Source: Chloroflexota bacterium
GTDB lineage: Bacteria > Chloroflexota > Limnocylindria > QHBO01
Length of the DNA: 10,993 nt
Direction of reading: 5' to 3'
Assembly: GCA_029865285.1 (NCBI GenBank)
Contig: JAOUHE010000051.1
Location: 1 to 10,993 of the forward strand
Under the pieces are notes generated by a model, which searched no databases, was not told the origin of the DNA, and worked only from the letters and a program-made list of their open reading frames with translations. Below are positions 6,240-10,993 of this stretch, in pieces. A program made the translations under genes and the position numbers. The stretch's first letter is position 1. Each line of letters opens with the position of its first letter.

Positions 6240-8782
6240 GGACCGATGCTACCCGTCCCGTCGCCGGTTGGTGGCCGGACGCGACCCGCACGTGCCCCAT
6301 CCGAGCCGGTGAGCCGCCAGGCTCCGGCCCCCGCAGCGGTCAACACGCGGTAGAAGGTGCCGTCAGTGATCACCTCCACGCTCCCCTCGAGATCGGTCCG
6401 GTGTACCTCGAGGCCCCCGATCGCTGCGAGATGCTCCAGCGTCGCGGCATGCGGGTGGCCGTAGTCGTTGCCGGCGCCGACCGAGATCAGCGCCACCCGC
6501 GGATGCAGAGCCGCCAGGAAGGCGGCATCGCCGCTCGAGGTCGATCCGTGATGGCCGATCTTCAACAGGTCGACGGCACGGACCTCGCCGCGCGCCAGGA
6601 GTGTCTTTTCGACGGGCGCCTCGGCGTCGCCGGTGAGCAGCGCGCTGAAGCCGCCACTTCCAAGCTCAGCCACGATCGATCCGTTGTTGATGTCTCCTTC
6701 GGGGAGCGGCGCCGCCGCGTCTGCCGGAGACGGATACATGATGGATAGCGCGCTGGTCGCATCGAGGTGCACGACCTGGCCCGCGCGCGCGAGGGCGTAC
6801 GCGGCGCGCGGCTCGGCCTGAGCCAGGGCGACGAATCGGTCGTACGTGGGATTCGGGTAGTCGCGCCCGGGTTCGACAATGAGACCGACCCGGAATCGCT
6901 CGAGGACCGCGACCAGGCCCGCCACGTGGTCCTCGTGCGGGTGGGTGAGCAGCACGACGTCGATCCGTCGCTGCCACCAGGGCAGCCACTCGCCCATGCG
7001 CCGCAGAAGCAGCTCCGGGTCCGGGCCGCCATCGACGAGCAGGGTCGCCCCCGACGGAGCGCGCACCAGGATCGCGTCCCCTTGCCCGATGTCGAGCGCG
7101 ACAACGTGGAGCCGCCCGTCCGGCAGTCCGACGAGCGCGGTGACGGCGAGGAGTGATCCAAGGCCTCCCGCGAGAGCAGTGGGGCGCGCCACCCGGGTCG
7201 CGGTTGTTGCGGCTGCGGCCCGCAGCCGGTAACGCATCGCGCCCCGAGGTTCCCGGACCGGACGGGCGGCAACCGGACCCGCAGGAGCCTCCGGCACGGA
7301 CGGTCCACGGCGCCGCGCCGTCCACCAGAGTGCGGGATACCAGGCCGCCGCGAACACCGGCGGCGCGCTGACCGAGATGGACGCGAGCGGAATCGCCGCG
7401 GCAATCTGGCCGGCCACGATCATCGCGCGCAGCGTCAGCCACGCACTCCCGCCAGTGACAAGCAGCGCCGCATCGCTGACCAGCGGAACGTGTACTGCGG
7501 CGTCGAGCGCGCCGAGTGGGGCCACGACCGCGCACGCCAGCATCACCAGCGGAACGATCGGGACGACCACGACATTGGCCAGCGGCGACACGAGCGAGAG
7601 CCGTTCGAAGTTGCCGACCACGATCGGCAGGGTCGTCAGCTGCGCGGCGAGCGTGAGTGCCATCGGTTCGCGAACCCAGGCGGGCCAGCGCGCGAATCGC
7701 GCCTCGAGCGGCGCGGCGAACCAGATGAGACCGGCGGTCGCCAACCCGGACAGCTGAAAGCCGACGTCCCATAGGACCGATGGCGCGGCCAGCAGCATGA
7801 GCAGTGCCGCCAGCGCCAGCGCCGATGCGGCGTGAGCCCGCGAACCGCCGAGGCGGGCGACCAGCATCGCGGCCGCCATCAGCGCGGCGCGGACGACCGA
7901 CGGCGATGCGCCAGTCAGCAGCACGTACCCGGTGACCGTCATGCCGGCCGCAACGGCAGCCGAGAAGCGGCCGCCGCGTCGCCGCTCGAGCGGCCGTGCC
8001 GCTGCAGCAACGAGGGCCGCGACGATGGCGATATTCCAGCCGGAGATTGCCACCACGTGAGTGAGCCCAGCGGCGGCGAAGGCGTCCTGGACCTGCGGAG
8101 CGATGCTGGACCGGACACCGAGCAGGATGCCGGCGCCGAGAGCCGCTTCCGGCTCGGGGATCACGGCGTTGAGACCGCGCAGCAGCGCCTGCCGCAGCTC
8201 GGCCGCGAGTCGCGCCAGGTCGGTGCCTGAAGCCGGCAGGACGTGCGCGGCCCGCGTCCGCGCGATCCCGCCGATCCCCTGGCGGGCGAGATAGGCGGGA
8301 TAGTCGAAGCCGTCGAACGCCTCGGGCGCCTCGACCGCTGCGCGAAAGACGACGGTGTCGGAGACGAGAGGCGACACGGAGCGCGGCAGCCATGCCAGCA
8401 GGCGCCCATCCACCTGCCAGGTCCGTCCGTCGCCGATCCGGACGACCACCCGGTCCAGCACGACCTGCTCTGTCCCCGCACGCGGTCGCGGGTCGTCGGT
8501 CACGCGACCGGCGATCTGGATCTCGCCACGGCCGACCAGCCCGGAGACGCTGCCTGCGCCTGTCGGCATCGGCAACGCCGCTCCTCGCAAGCCGCCGACC
8601 ACCAGCCCAAGCACAACGGCGGTCAGTGGCACGGCCGCCGCAGGCCTGCCGATGAGCAGCGCCGCCCCGGCAATTCCGACGCCGAGGATGGCAAGGACGA
8701 AGGCGACCGGGCCGAGCCCGGCATCGGCCATGAGGATCCCGGCGGCTACTCCGGCGAGCGTCGCGGGCAGTGCAAGGTGCAT
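5996..8782 (-). CDS. comEC: ComEC/Rec2 DNA uptake channel, with an unusual open tail
   Basis: ComEC forms the membrane channel that carries single-stranded DNA into the cell during natural transformation. The 928-residue frame shows N-terminal hydrophobic helices (about 5-68), a DUF4131-like extracellular region (about 80-185) and the Competence domain with many membrane segments (about 205-490). The latter includes AAGLTHVVAISGWNIAIV (237-254) and GASPSVVRAALMA. A C-terminal metallo-beta-lactamase-like domain spans about 553-812, with LDIGQGDA (563-570), HPHEDH (614-619), LLTGDAE (715-721) and KIGHHGS (741-747). The family match ends near residue 812 (DGTFYRV). The frame stays open for another 116 residues, rich in Arg, Ser and Pro, of which about 80 overlap the HD gene in another frame; a real overlap or an indel in the assembly could explain this. 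It starts 18 bases after comEA, with GGGAC just upstream. Confidence 0.9.
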   Translation of the reverse strand: MHLALPATLAGVAAGILMADAGLGPVAFVLAILGVGIAGAALLIGRPAAAVPLTAVVLGLVVGGLRGAALPMPTGAGSVSGLVGRGEIQIAGRVTDDPRPRAGTEQVVLDRVVVRIGDGRTWQVDGRLLAWLPRSVSPLVSDTVVFRAAVEAPEAFDGFDYPAYLARQGIGGIARTRAAHVLPASGTDLARLAAELRQALLRGLNAVIPEPEAALGAGILLGVRSSIAPQVQDAFAAAGLTHVVAISGWNIAIVAALVAAAARPLERRRGGRFSAAVAAGMTVTGYVLLTGASPSVVRAALMAAAMLVARLGGSRAHAASALALAALLMLLAAPSVLWDVGFQLSGLATAGLIWFAAPLEARFARWPAWVREPMALTLAAQLTTLPIVVGNFERLSLVSPLANVVVVPIVPLVMLACAVVAPLGALDAAVHVPLVSDAALLVTGGSAWLTLRAMIVAGQIAAAIPLASISVSAPPVFAAAWYPALWWTARRRGPSVPEAPAGPVAARPVREPRGAMRYRLRAAAATTATRVARPTALAGGLGSLLAVTALVGLPDGRLHVVALDIGQGDAILVRAPSGATLLVDGGPDPELLLRRMGEWLPWWQRRIDVVLLTHPHEDHVAGLVAVLERFRVGLIVEPGRDYPNPTYDRFVALAQAEPRAAYALARAGQVVHLDATSALSIMYPSPADAAAPLPEGDINNGSIVAELGSGGFSALLTGDAEAPVEKTLLARGEVRAVDLLKIGHHGSTSSGDAAFLAALHPRVALISVGAGNDYGHPHAATLEHLAAIGGLEVHRTDLEGSVEVITDGTFYRVLTAAGAGAWRLTGSDGARAGRVRPPTGDGTGSIGPWLCPPSPRPRSSSSRSTCRTGSWSTRAASAAWRPRRRAGWSRPVWRRIRTSSRSPPCCMTSTSRSRGNPARSTARWPPNG
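6246..6251 (-). promoter_or_regulatory. -10-like element (TAGCAT) directly before the HD gene
   Basis: Read on the minus strand, TAGCAT is followed by CGGTCC and then the ATG at 6239. A transcript starting 7 bases after the hexamer would begin at the A of the ATG, that is, leaderless. The hexamer and the next bases (TAGCATCGG) match the sites before the M23 gene (TAGCATCCG) and obg (TATCATCGA). No -35 hexamer is apparent, and the site lies inside the comEC tail. Confidence 0.4.
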
Positions 8783-8800
8783 CAGGTCCCGGAGGGCGCC

Positions 8801-9403
8801 CTAGCCCAGCGTGACGAGGTCGCGGACCTTCTCCAGCTGGGAACTGGTCATCACCTTCCGCGTCACCAGTTCATCAAGCGAGCGGAACCGTTGCTCGGTA
8901 CGGGCCGCGACGATCTTCTGCACCGTGACCGGCCCGACGCCGGGCAGGGCGTCCAGCGCCTCCGGCGAGGCGGTGTTCAGATTCACCAGACCGGACCCGG
9001 CACCGCCGTCCGTGCTCGCCGAAGCACCCGGACCGGAACCGCCGAGCACGGGCACGAAGATCTGTTGACCGTCGGTGACAAGCGCCGCGAGATTCACCGC
9101 CGCCGCGGCAGCGGCAAGGTCGGCGTCCCGCGAATACCCGCCGGCCACCCGGATGGCGTCGGCGATTCGGGAACCGCTCGGCAGTTCGACGACGCCCGGC
9201 CGCAGCACGCCGCCCTCGACGTCCACCACGAGTGTCCCCGGCGGGCCGGTGCTCGGCGCGGCTGATACCGAGCCGAACGGGTCGAACAGATCGGTGGCCG
9301 GCTCCGCGGGGAGAACCGGTCCGATGGCGAGCCATACGCCCAGACCCATGACGGCCAACGCAGCCGCCAGCGTGCCGATGGCGAGACGGTCCACCAAAGT
9401 CAT
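8801..9403 (-). CDS. comEA: ComEA-type DNA receptor, membrane-anchored
   Basis: ComEA binds incoming double-stranded DNA outside the membrane and hands it to the ComEC channel. The 200-residue protein has one N-terminal transmembrane helix (about 8-31), an SLBB domain (about 57-118: VVDVEGGVLRPGVVELPSG, then ADAIRVAGGY and a DGQQIFVP end), a Gly/Ser-rich linker (119-137) and a C-terminal helix-hairpin-helix domain (138-200). The last carries the typical LVNLNTASPEALDALPGVGP and a second hairpin around LDELVTRKVM. This order is the standard bacterial ComEA architecture. The ATG has GGAG (9409-9412 on the minus strand) five bases upstream. comEC follows after 18 bases, so the two form an operon. 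Competence proteins with pilus function are not in the window, so activity is inferred. Confidence 0.92.
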   Translation of the reverse strand: MTLVDRLAIGTLAAALAVMGLGVWLAIGPVLPAEPATDLFDPFGSVSAAPSTGPPGTLVVDVEGGVLRPGVVELPSGSRIADAIRVAGGYSRDADLAAAAAAVNLAALVTDGQQIFVPVLGGSGPGASASTDGGAGSGLVNLNTASPEALDALPGVGPVTVQKIVAARTEQRFRSLDELVTRKVMTSSQLEKVRDLVTLG

Positions 9404-9442
9404 GTGAGCTCCGCACGGGAGGCGAGCGGGGCGATGGCCTGT

Positions 9443-9481
9443 CCGGGGCTCGGCGCCCGGGCACTCGACGCCGGGCCCCGG
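9443..9481. other. 13-bp GC-rich hairpin in the gap between the kinase gene and comEA
   Basis: Bases 9443-9455 pair with 9469-9481 along 13 positions, with a 13-base loop. One pair is G-U if read as plus-strand RNA and an A-C mismatch if read as minus-strand RNA. The gap (9404-9534, 131 bases) carries no gene on either strand. No U-tract follows on either strand, so a classical terminator is not supported. It could be an RNA stability or leader element before comEA, or a terminator-like structure for the kinase gene. On the minus strand I see only weak -35/-10 matches, such as TTGAGT near 9533-9538 and TAGCCT near 9495-9500. Confidence 0.4.
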
Positions 9482-9534
9482 AAGCAGGGGATGAAGGCTA
9501 GCGGTCGGGTCCTTACAGACCGATTACCACCGAC

Positions 9535-10356
9535 TCAATATCCGCCCGGCCGGGACGCCCGGCGGAGCAGCCGGCGCACCAGCCGTTCGAGGCGCGCGCG
9601 CTCTCCGGGAATGCCCTCGACCAGGCGAGCGATGGCATGCGGGAGCAGCCAGGACCGGACCGCCGCTTCGTCGAGCGGTCGCACTCCGCGGTAGGCGCCG
9701 AGATATCGCCGTCGGAAGACGCTCGTCGCGGGGGGAGCGAGCACGCGGACTCTCAGCGGGGTGCTCGGGAGCGGCTTGCCGACGGCGAAGAGGAGGAGGC
9801 TGCGCGCAACGTCGGCGGCCGGGTCACCGCGCGTCGCGCCGGGCCAGTCGATCACCACGGCGCCCCGCTCGGTGAGCAGCACGTTCTGGGCATGCAGGTC
9901 GTTGTGGGAGAGGCGGTCGCCATCCGGGAGCCGCTCGAGCAGGTGCAGCGCTGCGTCACGCCAGGCGACCGGCGCGTCCGCTCCGCGGATGCGGCGTTCG
10001 AGCATCGCCCGCGTGCCGGACAGGGAGTCCGGTGCGCTGATCCCGTGGAGGGCAGCGTGCGCTCGGCCCATGGCCGTGCCCGCCGAGGGCACTGTCCAGG
10101 GCCGGCGTCCCATGGTCACCACGAGATCCACCCCGTCCACGCGCTCGAGCACGAGGCCGGGGCGCCCATCGACGGAGACGAGTCCGAATGGCCGCGGTGC
10201 CGGCCCGCCGGCTCCGGCAACGGCGGCGGTCGCGGCTTCCTCCCACTCGGCCCGGGCGGTGTCGGACGGGCTTCGGTACAACTTGAGGACCCTGCCCGGC
10301 TCCCAGGCAAAGATCTCGGCTTCGCGGCCCTCAGCGATCAACTGCCTGGCACCCAT
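9535..10356 (-). CDS. APH-family (aminoglycoside phosphotransferase-fold) kinase, substrate unknown
   Basis: The 273-residue product has the small-molecule kinase fold of the APH/choline kinase superfamily, which transfers phosphate from ATP to a hydroxyl of a small substrate. Visible signatures are the N-lobe start (GREAEIFAW, 10-18) with the likely ATP-binding Lys K25 in RVLKLYRS, hinge-like LVLERVDGVDL (68-78), the catalytic loop HNDLHAQN (151-158) with D153 and N158, the metal-binding Asp in VIDWPGA (D170), and GDPAADVARS (177-186). These residues look intact. It starts 7 bases after the leuS stop and has no clear ribosome binding site of its own, so it is probably co-translated with leuS. 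The substrate cannot be told from sequence, and antibiotic resistance should not be assumed, since most of this family are metabolic or unknown. Composition matches the neighbours. Confidence 0.8.
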   Translation of the reverse strand: MGARQLIAEGREAEIFAWEPGRVLKLYRSPSDTARAEWEEAATAAVAGAGGPAPRPFGLVSVDGRPGLVLERVDGVDLVVTMGRRPWTVPSAGTAMGRAHAALHGISAPDSLSGTRAMLERRIRGADAPVAWRDAALHLLERLPDGDRLSHNDLHAQNVLLTERGAVVIDWPGATRGDPAADVARSLLLFAVGKPLPSTPLRVRVLAPPATSVFRRRYLGAYRGVRPLDEAAVRSWLLPHAIARLVEGIPGERARLERLVRRLLRRASRPGGY

Positions 10357-10363
10357 TGTGGGG

Positions 10364-10993
10364 TCAGTCGCCAGGGGTGACGATGTTCACCATCTTGCCG
10401 GGCACCTGGATCACGCGCCGCGGCGCCCGCCCCTTCAGGTAGCGCTGCACGGCCTCGGATGCCAGGGCCAGCCGCTCGATCTCAACGGCGGGCGTGCCCG
10501 GCGCCACCACCAGCTTGTCGCGCAGCTTTCCGTCGACCTGCACCGGCAGCTCGATCACTTCGGCCGCGGCCAGCGCCGGATCGAAGTCCGGCCACGGCTG
10601 CTGGTGGATCGAATACGGACGGCCGCGGCGCGTCCACAGCTCCTCGGCGATGTGCGGCGCGATCGGCGCCAGCAGGAGCAGCAGCGTCTCGACCGTCTTG
10701 CCGTACGCATCGGTCCCGGCCAGGCCGTCATCCCGTGCCCGACCGAGGGCGTTGGTCAGCTCCATCAGCTTGGAGAGCGCGGTGTTGAAGTGGAACGCCT
10801 CGTAGTCGATGCCGACGTCGCGGATGGTCCGATGCGCGGCCCGTCGCAACGGCTGCGCTGCGCTCTCGTCGGCCCCACCGCCGCCCGAGGCCTGGGCGAC
10901 CGCCCAGACGCGCGACAGGAAGCGCTGGATCCCCTCGATGCCGGTCGGGTTCCAGGGGCCGCCCTGGTCCCACGGGCCGATGAACATCAGGAA
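10364..10993 (-). CDS. leuS: Leucyl-tRNA synthetase, C-terminal part (5' end outside window)
   Basis: This is the C-terminal 209 residues of LeuRS, which charges tRNA-Leu. The visible part starts inside the family sequence at FLMFIGPWDQGGPWNPTG, the segment linking the catalytic core to the anticodon-binding helical bundle. The bundle is marked by EAFHFNTALSKLMELTNAL and LLLLAPIAPHIAEELW, both strongly conserved in LeuRS. The C-terminal tRNA-binding domain follows with LPVQVDGKLRDKLVV and ends in RRVIQVPGKMVNIV. The frame is open to the window edge, so the ATG at 10987 is internal. The stop at 10364 is 7 bases before the kinase ATG. leuS upstream of comEA-comEC-holA is a recurring order in several bacterial phyla, so the transcript may continue into the kinase and competence genes. 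Confidence 0.95.
   Translation of the reverse strand, partial: FLMFIGPWDQGGPWNPTGIEGIQRFLSRVWAVAQASGGGGADESAAQPLRRAAHRTIRDVGIDYEAFHFNTALSKLMELTNALGRARDDGLAGTDAYGKTVETLLLLLAPIAPHIAEELWTRRGRPYSIHQQPWPDFDPALAAAEVIELPVQVDGKLRDKLVVAPGTPAVEIERLALASEAVQRYLKGRAPRRVIQVPGKMVNIVTPGD

Noticed and set aside
4675..6353. Plus-strand frames 4675-5454 and 5451-6353 opposite holA and the HD gene
   Set aside because: No recognisable domain or conserved motif; the opposite strand carries HolA and HD signatures with coupled start and stop codons.
8243..9265. Long plus-strand frame of 340 codons opposite comEC and comEA
   Set aside because: Composition is typical of an antisense shadow (Arg, His, Gly, Gln-rich, no motif), while the minus strand encodes clear ComEC and ComEA domains.
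9535..10356. Aminoglycoside resistance gene
   Set aside because: Only the shared APH fold is visible. The housekeeping location and matching composition do not support an acquired resistance gene.

Overview
The window is GC-rich (third codon positions are almost all G or C) and densely coded, and it looks like a chromosomal housekeeping segment. The gene content (obg-nadD-rsfS on one side, leuS-comEA-comEC-holA on the other), the LeuRS 'FIGPWDQGGPWN' signature, the short gaps and the mix of ATG, GTG and probable TTG starts fit a high-GC Chloroflexota-type bacterium. An actinobacterial-like lineage cannot be excluded from sequence alone. I see no mobile element, CRISPR array, tRNA or rRNA, and no gene-free stretch above 300 bases.

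Left part (+ strand): the 3' end of an Amidase_3-type N-acetylmuramoyl-L-alanine amidase with a C-terminal beta-sandwich-like region (to 713). A 148-base gap follows, holding a likely promoter and two hairpins, and then an M23 peptidase with an N-terminal membrane segment (862-1599). Both proteins act on the cell wall. Next is a tight operon, obg (1674) - nadD (2969) - rsfS (3685), whose junctions are both 4-base GTGA stop/start overlaps. It serves ribosome maturation and silencing plus NAD synthesis. A cluster of GGTAC repeats separates rsfS from a small YgiT-type zinc-finger gene (4251-4601).

Right part (- strand, read from the right edge): leuS 3' end, an APH-fold phosphotransferase, comEA, comEC, an HD-domain hydrolase and holA, ending convergently against the zinc-finger gene. 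comEA and comEC are the periplasmic or surface DNA receptor and the membrane channel of natural transformation. holA encodes the clamp-loader delta subunit. The HD gene and holA overlap by 4 bases (ATGA). The comEC frame stays open past its conserved end and runs 244 bases out of frame into the HD gene, which is the oddest coding feature here.

The same -10-like element (G[CG]TA[GT]CATC) lies upstream of the M23 gene, obg and the HD gene. At the HD gene, and probably at obg, it is so close to the ATG that the transcripts would be leaderless or nearly so. I do not see an obvious new multi-gene system. The items worth a second look are regulatory (leader structures, GGTAC cluster, shared promoter motif) and local oddities (comEC overlap, TKQD G4 motif in Obg, orphan zinc finger, kinase inserted next to the competence genes).
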